DNA of 64,000 nt from CAVTSA01 sp963790575. Its GTDB lineage: Bacteria; Chloroflexota; Dormibacteria; Dormibacterales; Dormibacteraceae. The notes beneath the pieces were generated by a model. It was given only the letters and a program-made list of their open reading frames with translations. It made no database searches and was not told the DNA's origin. The stretch is from NCBI GenBank assembly GCA_963790575.1, contig CAWBPD010000008.1, positions 62,001-126,000 of the forward strand. Direction: 5' to 3'. Both the position numbers and the translations under genes were made by a program. Positions 8,243 through 17,187 of the stretch are shown in pieces (within the stretch, counting starts at the first letter, position 1; each line of letters begins with the position of its first letter).

Positions 8243-9964
8243 ATGACTGACAAGCTAGACCGGGACCGGGCACCGGGAGAGCAACCGACAATCGCCCCGC
8301 CGGGCCCCGGAGAGGGACGCTTCGATCGCCGAGCCTTCCTCCAGCGTGGGGGCCTCGCGGCGGCCGCGTTCGCACTCGCCCCGGGGGTGGCGCGGCAACT
8401 GACGGTCGCCGAGGCAGCCCGCCAGGCGAATGCTCCCCACTCGAACACACCCAAGTACATCCCCGCCAATGTGCCGGCGCCGAACCTGAAGGGCGGGGGC
8501 ACCGTGCCGCCGGGTTACTACACGCTTCCGGCCAACCTGACCGAGGCGTATCCGGCCGGCAAGACCCCCGCGCATGGCGGAAGCATCACCCTCTTTGAGC
8601 CGCTGTACGCGCCGCCCCCGACCTCTGCTTCCTCGAACCAGTGGTGGCAGGCGATCGAAAAGGCCGTCGGCGCCTCCCTGACCCCCAACATGGTGTCCTC
8701 GGGCAGCTTCCCGGCCAAGCAGGCAGCGGCGATCGCCTCCGGCAACGTGGGCGACATGATGATGTTCACCTCGATCGTGCCGGACTTCCTCCAGCTGCTT
8801 CAGCACGACTTCACGAACCTCACCCCGTACCTTTCGGGGAACAACATCAAGAAGTACCCGAACCTTGCCGCGCTCCCGACCACGGCCTGGAAGAACTCCA
8901 TGATCAACGGCCAGATCTGGGGTATCCCGATCCCGCGGCCGATCGCCAACACCGGCTACGAGTCCCGATCCGACCTCCTGGCCAAGGTCGGAGGCAAGGT
9001 CCCCACCAGCGGGGATCAGTTCGCCCAGCTCTGCAAGGAGCTGACCGGTGGCGGCCGGTGGGCGCTCGGCCCCGGGAGTACCGACGGCAACAGCCACTGG
9101 CAGTGGGACTTCTTCTTCCAGATGTTCGGCCTTCCGAACAACTGGAAGGTGAAGAACGGCAAGTTCACGTCGATGCTTGAGGAGCCCCAGGCGCAAGACG
9201 CGCTCAATTACATGGTCAAGCTGCAAAAGGCCGGCTACTACTACCCGGGCGGGCCGGTGGCGACGACCGTGCAGAAGACCCTCCTTCAGTCCGGAAAGAT
9301 CTGGATGTACGGCGATGGGATTACCGGCTGGTACCAGAATTACCTCAACACGACACTGGCCACGCCCGATGCCAGCATGTCCGGCATCGTGCCTCCGCCC
9401 TACAGTGGGAAGAAAGCTGAACAGGTCTACTGGAACAGCTCTGGCATCTTCAGCAACCTCTTCTGCGGAATCGCGAAGGCGTCGAAGTCGCGGATCGAGA
9501 CGCTCCTCCAGGTATGCGACTTCCGCGCCGCTCCGTTCGGCAGCAAGGAGTACATGCTGATGAGCTACGGCGTGGAAGGCCACGACTACACCGTCAGCAA
9601 CGGCGCGGTCACGGTCACCAGCACGGGTACCAACGAGAACGGCGGCTACACCCTCAACTACTGCGCCGGCCCGCCGTACGCCATCTTCTACCCCTCGCAA
9701 GCCGTCGTGAAGGGCATGTACGACTACTTCACCGCCTGTGCCCCGGTCGGGATTGACAATCCCCAGTACGGTCTCTACTCGCCGACGCTCGCCACGCAGG
9801 GAGCGACGCTGCAAACGCTGTACATCAACGGCATCGCCGACATCGTGGCGGGCCGCCAGCCGGTGAGCAACTGGTCGAACATCCTCAGCGAGTGGCGGTC
9901 GCAGGGCGGGAACCAGATCAAGAAGGAGCTGGCCCAGTCGCATGAGAAGGCAGCCAAGGCCTGA
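8243..9964 (+). CDS. extracellular solute-binding protein, LplA-like, Tat signal
   Basis: A 573-residue substrate receptor for the preceding permease pair. The N-terminus has a twin-arginine signal (DRRAFLQRGGLAAAAFALAP, residues 28-47), so it is probably exported folded. No lipobox cysteine is seen, so membrane anchoring is unclear. The mature part has features of large sugar-binding proteins (ASGNVGDMMMF, INGQIWGIPIPRP, SGKIWMYGDG) and is at the long end of the range, like LplA-type receptors for oligosaccharides. A strong GGGAGG site precedes the ATG. The partner heparinase-like gene suggests uronate-containing oligosaccharides as ligand, which is inference. Confidence 0.9.
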   Translation: MTDKLDRDRAPGEQPTIAPPGPGEGRFDRRAFLQRGGLAAAAFALAPGVARQLTVAEAARQANAPHSNTPKYIPANVPAPNLKGGGTVPPGYYTLPANLTEAYPAGKTPAHGGSITLFEPLYAPPPTSASSNQWWQAIEKAVGASLTPNMVSSGSFPAKQAAAIASGNVGDMMMFTSIVPDFLQLLQHDFTNLTPYLSGNNIKKYPNLAALPTTAWKNSMINGQIWGIPIPRPIANTGYESRSDLLAKVGGKVPTSGDQFAQLCKELTGGGRWALGPGSTDGNSHWQWDFFFQMFGLPNNWKVKNGKFTSMLEEPQAQDALNYMVKLQKAGYYYPGGPVATTVQKTLLQSGKIWMYGDGITGWYQNYLNTTLATPDASMSGIVPPPYSGKKAEQVYWNSSGIFSNLFCGIAKASKSRIETLLQVCDFRAAPFGSKEYMLMSYGVEGHDYTVSNGAVTVTSTGTNENGGYTLNYCAGPPYAIFYPSQAVVKGMYDYFTACAPVGIDNPQYGLYSPTLATQGATLQTLYINGIADIVAGRQPVSNWSNILSEWRSQGGNQIKKELAQSHEKAAKA

Positions 9965-9972
9965 GGGGGCAC

Positions 9973-10021
9973 GGCCGGCCGCGCCGTCGGGAGCGGGATC
10001 CCGGCGGGCGCGGCTCCGGCC
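9973..10021 (+). terminator. long imperfect hairpin between receptor and lyase genes
   Basis: Stem segments GGCCGG/CCGGCC, GCGCC/GGCGC and CGGG/CCCG pair with small internal loops across 9973-10021. There is no T-tract. It may limit read-through into the lyase gene or protect the message end. Confidence 0.35.
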
Positions 10022-10061
10022 GCCGACACCGCGGATCACGTGACCACAGCAGGGGGTGCAG

Positions 10062-11990
10062 ATGGCGACAGCGCAGGGATCCTCGGGGAAGCGGACGGCG
10101 ACCGGACTACTGTCCAGCCGCTATGACCGGTTCGCCGGCGCGGGCGGAAGGGTGGCCGCAAGCAGCGCCTACCGTCCGTGGCCGGCCTGCTCGGACCGGT
10201 CGGCGTGGGAAGAGTTGGCGGACGAGTTGCGGTCGGCTCTCATCGAGCGCGCGGCGGCGTCGGTCGGCAAGCCCTGGCCGGCGCTGGGGGCGCTCACCTA
10301 CATGGACTTCGCACGGACCGGGAGCCGCAGCGCGCACGAGGGGCCGGTCCACGACCGGCGCGCACGTCTCGCGGACCTAGTCCTGGCCGAGTGCTGCGAG
10401 GGCCGCGGCCGCTTCCTGGACGAGATCGTGGAGGGGACCTGGCTCACCTGCGAAGAGTCGAGCTGGGTCTGGCCCGCCCACAACCGAAGTACCGGACGCC
10501 GCCCCTTCGGTCCCCTGCCCGATGTCCTCCACTCCTACGTCGACCTGGGGGTGGGTGAGACGGCGGCCCTGCTCGCCATCACCCGGTATCTGTTGGCGGA
10601 GCAGCTCGACGAGGTGGCGCCCATCATCACCGAGCGCATCGACCACGAGCTCGAGCGGCGCTTCCTGCAGCCGTACCTCACCCGCGAGGACTTCAACTGG
10701 ATGGGGTTCGTCTCGCCGCACCCGAACAACTGGTGCCCCTGGATCGCCTCCAACTACCTGGTCTCGCTGTTGCTGACCGAGCAGCGGCCCGACGTTCGCG
10801 AGGCAGGCGTCCGCAAGGCGCTGGCGAGCGTGGACAGCTTCCTGGCCGGCTACGACGAGGACGGCGCCTGCGACGAGGGGCCGAACTACTGGGGAGTCGC
10901 GGGTGGCTCCCTGTTCGACTGCCTGGAGCTGCTCCGGGCGGCCACCGGGGGCGGCTTCGACGTCTACGGCGAGCCGCTGATCCAGGAGATCGGGCGCTTC
11001 ATGTACCGCGTCTACCTGGGTCGCAACCACTTCCTGAACTTCGCCGACGCCGACCTCGAGGTGACAGACATCAGCCCCTACCTGCTCAGGACCTATGGCG
11101 AGCGTGTCGGCTCCCCCGAACTCTCCGGGCTGGCGTATCAACTCGCGCAAGCCAACGGTGGGGACCGCGGCGGCAGCCAGCTCCTCGGGCACCGTCACCG
11201 GCTCCTGCGGGCGGTCCCCGCCCTCTTCCCGTTCCACCCCATCGAAGAAGCACCGCTCGCGCTGCCCCAGGACGTGTGGCTGCCAGGCGGCCAGATCATG
11301 CTCGCCAGGGAGCGACCGGCGAGCACCGACGGACTCACCCTGGGGGCCAAGGGCGGGACCAACGGCGAGAGCCACAACCACAACGATGTCGGCAGCTTCA
11401 TGGTCTACCGGGACGGCGAGCCGGTGATCATCGACCTCGGTCGCGAGACCTACCGGCGGGAGACCTTCAACGAGCATCGCTACGAGCTCTGGTTCACGCA
11501 GTCCGCGTACCACAACGTCCCGCTGATCGACGGCAAGGGGCAGGAGCCGGGAGCGTCTTTCCACGGGGAGGTGCTCGACTACGAGGCGGGCGAGGCCCGG
11601 ACGCGGTTCCTGATCGAGCTCGCCCCGGCCTACCCTGCCTCCGCCGGCGTGCGGAGCTGGCGGCGGGAGCTCGTCTTCGAGCGCGGCGAGCGACCCTCCG
11701 TGGTCGTGAGTGAGGAGTACGAGCTCGAGCGCGCCCTGCCGGTGGAGGCGATCTTGATGACTGGGGCCGAACCCAGACGCGCCGACGGCGTCTTCCTCCT
11801 GGGCCCGGGTGGGGCGGTCGAGCTGGAGGTGACGGCGGGAGACCTTCAAGTCGAGGTGGAGCCGTTGCCGATCACCGATCCGCGACTCCATGCCTCGTGG
11901 GGGGAGCGGGTCTACCGCATCCACCTGCGGACGCCCCAGCTGACCGACCGAGGTGGGTTCAGCTACCGATTCTCCACCAGGCGCGGCTAG
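10062..11990 (+). CDS. heparinase II/III family protein (polysaccharide lyase-like)
   Basis: A 642-residue protein. The N-terminal half (about 60-330) is an alpha-helical toroid as in alginate and heparin lyases (FNWMGFVSPHPNNWCPWIASN, DEGPNYWGVAGGSL). The C-terminal half (about 400-635) is the heparinase II/III beta domain with its signature GESHNHNDVGSFMVY followed by GEPVIIDLGRETY. The His/Asn/Tyr residues there are candidates for metal binding and catalysis. The ATG at 10062 is preferred over a GTG six bases earlier because AGGGGG is then correctly spaced. No signal peptide is visible, so it would act inside the cell on imported uronate oligosaccharides. Confidence 0.85.
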   Translation: MATAQGSSGKRTATGLLSSRYDRFAGAGGRVAASSAYRPWPACSDRSAWEELADELRSALIERAAASVGKPWPALGALTYMDFARTGSRSAHEGPVHDRRARLADLVLAECCEGRGRFLDEIVEGTWLTCEESSWVWPAHNRSTGRRPFGPLPDVLHSYVDLGVGETAALLAITRYLLAEQLDEVAPIITERIDHELERRFLQPYLTREDFNWMGFVSPHPNNWCPWIASNYLVSLLLTEQRPDVREAGVRKALASVDSFLAGYDEDGACDEGPNYWGVAGGSLFDCLELLRAATGGGFDVYGEPLIQEIGRFMYRVYLGRNHFLNFADADLEVTDISPYLLRTYGERVGSPELSGLAYQLAQANGGDRGGSQLLGHRHRLLRAVPALFPFHPIEEAPLALPQDVWLPGGQIMLARERPASTDGLTLGAKGGTNGESHNHNDVGSFMVYRDGEPVIIDLGRETYRRETFNEHRYELWFTQSAYHNVPLIDGKGQEPGASFHGEVLDYEAGEARTRFLIELAPAYPASAGVRSWRRELVFERGERPSVVVSEEYELERALPVEAILMTGAEPRRADGVFLLGPGGAVELEVTAGDLQVEVEPLPITDPRLHASWGERVYRIHLRTPQLTDRGGFSYRFSTRRG

Positions 11991-12007
11991 AGCGAGGACC
12001 GCCGCCG

Positions 12008-12685
12008 GTGACCGCGCTCCCGCCCGACTACGACACCGATCCTGGCCGGTGGGCGAGCATGGACCGGAGCTGGTTCGTGCGCGGCGACACCCACGAGGAT
12101 GTGGCCTCCCGGATCGTCGCCGGTGACCAGCGACCGGTGCTCGACATCGGCTCCGGCACCGGCCGGCTGCGGGCATGTCTCCCCGGAGGCTGGGACTGGG
12201 TCGGCGTCGACGCCTCGCCGGCCCAGCTGTCGGGCGACGGTGGCGGGCGAGCGGTTCGGGCGGAGGCCGAGCGCCTGCCCTTCTCCGGCGGTTGCTTCGC
12301 AGCGGTGGCGGCGCTCTGGATGCTTTACCACCTGGAGGACCCGTCGGTGGCGATCCGCGAGGCCCGCCGGGTGCTTCGAGAGGGCGGCATCTTCTACGCC
12401 TGCACCTCCTCCCGGCGGAACGATCCCGAGCTGACCAGCGGCTACCCGGCGACGACGTTCGACGCCGAGGAGGCGCCCGGGATCGTCGCCTCGGTTTTCG
12501 GGGCGGCGGCGACCTCAGTCGTCAGCTGGGACGGGCCTTTCATCGAGCTTCGGGATCAAGCCGCGCTCGCCGCCTACCGACGGAGCCACCACCTGCCACC
12601 GGACGCCGGTGAAGGTGCGGATTTCCCGCTCTCGCTCACCAAGCGGGGCTGCCTCGTCATCGCCAGCAAGGAGGAGCACCGTTGA
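12008..12685 (+). CDS. class I SAM-dependent methyltransferase
   Basis: A 225-residue Rossmann-fold methyltransferase. Motif I is VLDIGSGTGRLR (about 40-51), then WVGVDASPAQL, with AVAALWMLYHLEDP and REARRVLREGG as the later motifs. The GTG at 12008 (MTALPPDYDTDP) is chosen because the frame further upstream lies inside the lyase gene; GAGG is just ahead. It follows the lyase gene by 17 bp and may be cotranscribed. The substrate is unknown. Confidence 0.82.
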   Translation: MTALPPDYDTDPGRWASMDRSWFVRGDTHEDVASRIVAGDQRPVLDIGSGTGRLRACLPGGWDWVGVDASPAQLSGDGGGRAVRAEAERLPFSGGCFAAVAALWMLYHLEDPSVAIREARRVLREGGIFYACTSSRRNDPELTSGYPATTFDAEEAPGIVASVFGAAATSVVSWDGPFIELRDQAALAAYRRSHHLPPDAGEGADFPLSLTKRGCLVIASKEEHR

Positions 12686-12977
12686 TGAGCAGCGGGTGCG
12701 ACATCCAGACCTAAGCCCTCCGGTCGCCCGACATTCGGAGGTATTCACTCACCCGGCCACGCTCCCCTGGGCTGGTCCGGGAGGTGGAGCAGGCATCGGC
12801 CCGCTCTCACTGCTGCGCCCCGGCGTGGAAGCAGCCGCCACCGGCACCGCGAGCGGTCACATCCCAGTCACATACGGGCCTCACCGTGGAGGTCGTGGCT
12901 GTCGACCGCCTCCTCATCGCTGCCACCTGAAGGTGCGTGACGCCGCACCCAGTGCGCTAAAACGCGCAAGGAGAGAG

Positions 12978-14156
12978 ATGCCATTTCTGAACGGCACCCG
13001 GTCACGCCGGCTCCTGCTGAGCGTGGCCGCAGCAGCCGCGGCCGCGCTGGCGGTCCCCGTCCTCGCAGCCGCTTCGACCGGCGAGTCGCCCGTCGTCGGA
13101 CACGTCTACGTCAACGACAACACAGCCGGCGCAAACACGATCGGGGCGTTCTACCGCCATGCGGACGGGATGCTCACCCCCGTGCCCGGATCTCCGTTCG
13201 CCGCGGGCGGAGCGGGAACGGGAGCCACGCTCCCCTCCCAGGGCTCGCTCCAGTCCTCCCCGGACGGCCGGTTCCTGATCGCGGCCGACGCCGCCAGCAA
13301 CCAGCTTTCGGTTCTGGGCATCGACCCTGACGGCTCGCTGCGGCAGGTGCCCGGCGGGCTCGTCGCGTCGGGCGGGCTGACGCCGGTGAGCGTGACGATC
13401 GAGGACGACCTGGTGTATGTGGCCAACGCGGGCAACGGCGGTAGCAACTACACCGGCTTCCGGCTCCACAGGGATGGCCGGCTGAGGCCGATCCCCGGCT
13501 CCACCGTGAGCCTGCCCGACGGCTCGCAGCCGGGCGACGTGCTGTTCAATGCTGACGGCCGCAAGCTCGCCGCCACTCGCGTCGGCACCTCGCTGATCGA
13601 CAGCTTCACCGTCAGGCCCGACGGGCGCCTGTCAGCCGCCCCGGACTCGCCTTTCCCCGCGCAGGGACTGGGCCCGTTCGGGAGCGAGTTCCGGCCGACC
13701 GTCCCGAGCCAGCTGTTCGTCTCGAACGCCCACAACGCGGGCGCCGGGAGCGGCACCGTATCGGCATTCCGCGACCTCACTGACGGAACACTCTCCTCGA
13801 TCGATTCCTCTCCGTTCCCCGACGGCCAGACCGCGCCCTGCTGGGTGGAGATCAGCCACCGCGGTCAGTTCCTGTTCACCGTGAACACCGCCTCGGGCAC
13901 CGTGTCGAGCTACTCGATCTCCCCTGGTGGCACCTTGACCCTGGTCAGCAGCACACCGGTCGGCACCGGCAATCCAACCCAAGCCGGGGCCGTTGACGCC
14001 AGGCTGAGCCCGGACGGCCGCAACCTCTACGACGACTTGAGCGCAACCGGTGCCGTTGCGTCCTTCGCCGTCCACGACGGAACGCTGAGCTTGCTGCCCG
14101 GCCAACCCACCCAGTTGCCCGCCAGGGCGGCGCCGGCAGGCATCGTGGTCACGTAG
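12978..14156 (+). CDS. secreted beta-propeller protein, lactonase (YbhE/Pgl-like) family
   Basis: A 392-residue protein with an N-terminal signal sequence (basic SRR, hydrophobic LLLSVAAAAAAALAVPVLAAAS, probable cleavage near residue 33) and seven-bladed propeller repeats, each with a pattern like FRLHRDGRLRPIPGSP or SPDGRFLIAADAASNQ. The family includes 6-phosphogluconolactonase-like proteins, but exported members are mostly uncharacterised. AAGGAGAG precedes the ATG. The 292-bp gap before it holds no gene I can support. A hairpin follows at 14176-14203. Whether it hydrolyses a lactone or is purely structural is open. Confidence 0.8.
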   Translation: MPFLNGTRSRRLLLSVAAAAAAALAVPVLAAASTGESPVVGHVYVNDNTAGANTIGAFYRHADGMLTPVPGSPFAAGGAGTGATLPSQGSLQSSPDGRFLIAADAASNQLSVLGIDPDGSLRQVPGGLVASGGLTPVSVTIEDDLVYVANAGNGGSNYTGFRLHRDGRLRPIPGSTVSLPDGSQPGDVLFNADGRKLAATRVGTSLIDSFTVRPDGRLSAAPDSPFPAQGLGPFGSEFRPTVPSQLFVSNAHNAGAGSGTVSAFRDLTDGTLSSIDSSPFPDGQTAPCWVEISHRGQFLFTVNTASGTVSSYSISPGGTLTLVSSTPVGTGNPTQAGAVDARLSPDGRNLYDDLSATGAVASFAVHDGTLSLLPGQPTQLPARAAPAGIVVT

Positions 14157-14175
14157 CCGGCCGCGCGCGCGATCA

Positions 14176-14203
14176 GGAGCCGGGGCGCCCATGTCCCGGC
14201 TCC
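14176..14203 (+). terminator. hairpin downstream of propeller gene
   Basis: GGAGCCGGG pairs perfectly with CCCGGCTCC across a 10-nt loop, 19 bp after the stop codon. It has no T-tract, as is common in GC-rich genomes. Confidence 0.45.
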
Positions 14204-14344
14204 GGCGCAGGCCAAGCGAAGAGCACGGTACCGGGGGAGCGCGGCTCCGGCCCTCGGCCGCTGCGGGATGATGCGACACGAGACCGCCATGTCCATCTTC
14301 AACGTGTTCGTTCACCGACTCCTCGCCCAGCGGACGCCCACGCC

Positions 14345-15028
14345 ATGACCACCATCCTGGTCGTCGACGACGACCGCAAGGTCGTCACGCTGATCGGCGC
14401 CTATCTGGAACGGGAAGGATGGGATGTTGAGACCGCCCAAGACGGGCTGGAGGCGGTCAGCATGCTGCGGTCCCGCGAGTACGACGCGGTCGTGCTGGAC
14501 GTCATGCTGCCCCGGATGGGCGGCGTCGGCGTGGCGGAGGAGGTGCGCAGAACTTCGTCCGTCCCCGTCCTCATGCTGAGCGCGCTGGGGACCGTGCCCG
14601 ATCGCGTGCGCGGCCTGGACGCGGGCGCCGACGATTACCTCCCAAAACCGTTCGCGCCGGCGGAGCTGGTAGCCCGGATCCGATCGCTCATGCGGCGAAG
14701 CGTCGCGCGGCGCGCGCGGGGACAGGTGGCGTACCTCGATCTGGTCCTGGATCTCGACCGTAACCAGGTGCGGCGCGGCGATGAGCGCTGCGACCTGACG
14801 CGGATCGAGTTCGACCTGCTTGCCCAGCTCGTACTGGCTCGCGGGCACGTGCTCTCGCGCTCCGCCCTGATCGACGCGCTCGATCCGCAGCCAGGGGAGC
14901 CGATCTTGGAGCGCAGCATCGATGCCTATGTAGGCCGCGTGCGGCGCAAGCTGGGCGATGCCACGAGCCGGCCTCGGTACGTGGAGACCGTGCGCGGGCT
15001 TGGCTACCGCGCGCTGCTCGATGCGTAG
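14345..15028 (+). CDS. two-component response regulator, OmpR/PhoB family
   Basis: A 227-residue regulator. The receiver domain (1-118) has the acidic pair DDD (8-10), phosphoacceptor Asp52 in VVLDVMLP, and Lys101 in YLPKPF. The winged-helix DNA-binding domain (about 130-227) ends with the usual RYVETVRGLGYRA. The stop overlaps the start of the kinase gene by 8 bases, so the two form a standard pair. The signal is not deducible; the propeller protein upstream is a possible target but nothing in the sequence proves it. Confidence 0.95.
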   Translation: MTTILVVDDDRKVVTLIGAYLEREGWDVETAQDGLEAVSMLRSREYDAVVLDVMLPRMGGVGVAEEVRRTSSVPVLMLSALGTVPDRVRGLDAGADDYLPKPFAPAELVARIRSLMRRSVARRARGQVAYLDLVLDLDRNQVRRGDERCDLTRIEFDLLAQLVLARGHVLSRSALIDALDPQPGEPILERSIDAYVGRVRRKLGDATSRPRYVETVRGLGYRALLDA

Positions 15029-16106
15029 GCTGCTCCGGCGAGCCGATCGCCTCTGGGTCCGGATCGCGCTCGCCGCAATGGCGGGTGCGGTGGTCGCCCT
15101 GGTGGTGGTTGGCGCCGGTGTCTCCTGGGTCGGCTACGTCCTGTTCCGGGGCCTGATGCTGGCCCACGGCGAGACCACCGCGACAGCGCAGGCGATGTTC
15201 TCCGAGTCGACCCTGCGGGTCCTCGGCCTGGCCAGCGCGGTGACGCTGGCCGCCTCGATCGCGATGGCGCTGCTGCTCGGGCGCGCGATCGGCCGTCCGG
15301 TGGTGGCAGTGTCGGCGGCTGCCCGCCGCGTCGGCGAGGGCGCCTACACCAGCCGCGTGCCCCGCCCGCATGGGGCGGAGATGGAGTCGCTGGCGGACTC
15401 CTTCAACCAGATGGCAGCTGCCCTGCAGGATCAGGAGCGCGAACGGCACGACCTGATCGCCAACTTCGCCCACGAGCTGAGGACGCCGCTGACCAACCTC
15501 GAGGGATACCTGCAGGCGCTGCGCGACGGCGTGATGGAACCCAGCTCGGAGCTGTTCGGCTCGCTCGACGAGGAGGTGCAGCGGTTGGTGCGCCTCTCTC
15601 GCTCGCTTGACGCCCTGGCCGGGGGTGCGAGGCCGGAGCCCGAGGCGGCGCCGGCCGTCGACCTGGTCGAGATCATCGGGGCGGCGGTCCGGCTCTGCCG
15701 GCCGGCGCTGGATCGGAGCCACCTCGACCTGACGCTGCGGCTGCCGTCCCGGCTGGAAGTGAAGGCGGACCCCGACCGCCTGGCCCAGGTTGTACTCAAC
15801 CTGCTGCAGAACGCGGCTCGATACACGCCATCTGGGGGGCGGGTGCGCATCGCGGCCGAGACTGCCGCGCAGACCGCGCTGGTTTCCGTCACCAACAGCG
15901 GGAGCGGCATCCCCGACGCCGACCTCCCGTACCTGTTCGAGCGGTTCTACCGGGTGGAGAAGTCACGCGACAGCTCGCAGGGCGGAGCCGGATTGGGCCT
16001 CGCGATCGTCAAGCAGCTGGTGGAGGAGGCCGGCGGCCGGGTCGGCGTGGAGTCCCGCGATGGGCTCACGCGGTTCTGGTTCAGCCTTCCGGAGAGCCTC
16101 GACTGA
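15021..16106 (+). CDS. sensor histidine kinase
   Basis: A 361-residue membrane kinase. Two membrane helices (about 13-42 and 66-90) flank a very short outer segment of about 25 residues, so it probably senses the membrane or a partner protein. HAMP follows (about 88-140). HisKA has phosphoacceptor His151 in FAHELRTPL, and the ATPase domain has NLLQNAARYTPSGG (N box), NSGSGIPDADLPYLFERFYR (G1 and F boxes) and GGAGLGLAIVKQLV (G2). The ATG at 15021 lies within the last codons of the response regulator gene. Confidence 0.94.
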   Translation: MRRLLRRADRLWVRIALAAMAGAVVALVVVGAGVSWVGYVLFRGLMLAHGETTATAQAMFSESTLRVLGLASAVTLAASIAMALLLGRAIGRPVVAVSAAARRVGEGAYTSRVPRPHGAEMESLADSFNQMAAALQDQERERHDLIANFAHELRTPLTNLEGYLQALRDGVMEPSSELFGSLDEEVQRLVRLSRSLDALAGGARPEPEAAPAVDLVEIIGAAVRLCRPALDRSHLDLTLRLPSRLEVKADPDRLAQVVLNLLQNAARYTPSGGRVRIAAETAAQTALVSVTNSGSGIPDADLPYLFERFYRVEKSRDSSQGGAGLGLAIVKQLVEEAGGRVGVESRDGLTRFWFSLPESLD

Positions 16107-16288
16107 TGGCGCCGACGGTGGCTGTGATCCGGCCACCGGTTTGGTGCGACCGCCTGAAGCAACGTCGGGTGCGGCGGGTGCGGCGCCTGCTCATGGTTTG
16201 ATCCGCCGTTTCGCGCTGGCGCATCGGCGCTACAGGTCAAGGGCCCGGCGACTGCGTAGGCCTGGACCTGCTGAGCCGGTCGCCTACT

Positions 16289-16294
16289 TACAAT
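16289..16294 (+). promoter_or_regulatory. candidate -10 element before the VOC gene
   Basis: TACAAT (one mismatch from consensus) lies 60 bp before the VOC start and just upstream of a terminator-like hairpin, so the transcript would carry that hairpin in its leader. No good -35 is visible. Confidence 0.35.
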
Positions 16295-16312
16295 CGGAAC
16301 AGCACCGTCCCG

Positions 16313-16332
16313 GGGGCCTTGCGGCCCCTTTT
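16313..16332 (+). terminator. intrinsic-terminator-like hairpin (terminator or attenuator)
   Basis: GGGGCC-TTGC-GGCCCC is followed by TTTT, the only hairpin in the window with a T-run this clear. It could end the two-component transcript 200 bp upstream, or attenuate the VOC gene 22 bp downstream. Confidence 0.55.
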
Positions 16333-16354
16333 CAGCCGAGGGGAAGAGCGCTCG

Positions 16355-16735
16355 ATGGGAGTCACCGGCCGTCTGGAGCACGTTGGCGTCGCCGCGCCAC
16401 CCGACAAGTTCGAGCAGAACGTCGCCTTCTACACGGGCGTCTTCGGCTGGCACGTCATCAAGGAGGCCAAAGGCCAGCTCGTCTTCATCGGCGATGGCGA
16501 TGGCGGCCGGATCGAGATGCTTTGCCAGGATGCGCCGCCGCTGCCCGGTCCGCACCACCTCGCTTTCGTGGTCCACCCAGGCGCGTTCGACGAGACCGTG
16601 ACCCGCCTGCGCGATGCTGGAGCGACCGTGGGGGAGCCCACGACGAACCCGTTCGGCGACCGGCTCCTCTTCTTCGAAGACCCAGCTGGCAACCGCGCTC
16701 AGATCGTCGCGCGCCGGCAGCCGCTGGAACCCTGA
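16355..16735 (+). CDS. VOC/glyoxalase family protein
   Basis: A 126-residue single-domain vicinal-oxygen-chelate protein. Candidate metal ligands are the His in LEHVGVAAP near the N-terminus, Glu in GRIEML, His in HHLAFVV and Glu in LLFFEDPAGN, the usual four positions. The ATG at 16355 is preceded by GGGGAAG. The family covers lyases, dioxygenases and antibiotic-resistance proteins; nothing here chooses between them. Preceded by a terminator-like hairpin that may control it. Confidence 0.85.
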   Translation: MGVTGRLEHVGVAAPPDKFEQNVAFYTGVFGWHVIKEAKGQLVFIGDGDGGRIEMLCQDAPPLPGPHHLAFVVHPGAFDETVTRLRDAGATVGEPTTNPFGDRLLFFEDPAGNRAQIVARRQPLEP

Positions 16736-16947
16736 TCAGGGACAGTGCGGCGCGCAGCTCCTGGACGAGCTGATCATCATCGCCATCCGCAGGCGGAGCT
16801 GGAGGGAGAACAGACGTCGGAGGCGTTCCGCACCGGGAGGCACAAGCCCGTGGCTCGGCACCACCGGGCGACGATTGGGGTCCTGGCGAGTTGCGAAGGC
16901 GGTGGCCAGGGCTCGCCTACTCTCTACATGGCTCGCTGCGGTATTGA

Positions 16948-17187
16948 GTGGTTGTGCCGATCTGGCCCCTGCCCCCGCTCGTGGCCCTGGCCGGGCTGGT
17001 GGTGGTGGCCACTCAGCAGACCCTCCACGACGTCGGCATCGTGGCTGCCTTCGTGGTCGCCGCGCTGATCTACTACGTGGTGTATCTCCGCGGTAAGCAC
17101 GGCACCCGCTGGGTCATGCTGGAGCCGACGACCGCCGAGACGGAGGCACTCAGCGAACCAAGCCCCGGGCCGGCGGGGCCGATCTGA
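16948..17187 (+). CDS. small membrane protein, resembles the C-terminus of an amino-acid permease (possible remnant)
   Basis: A 79-residue frame starting at GTG with two hydrophobic segments (PLVALAGLVVVATQQ and GIVAAFVVAALIYYVVYL) followed by RGKHGTRWVMLEP and an acidic tail. Two helices and a basic ending resemble the last part of APC-family permeases, which often neighbour P1 peptidases, but the rest of such a gene is not found in the 212 bp upstream. The stop and the next start share an A (TGATG), so it may still be translated and coupled to the peptidase gene. Could be a gene remnant or a true small protein. Confidence 0.5.
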   Translation: MVVPIWPLPPLVALAGLVVVATQQTLHDVGIVAAFVVAALIYYVVYLRGKHGTRWVMLEPTTAETEALSEPSPGPAGPI

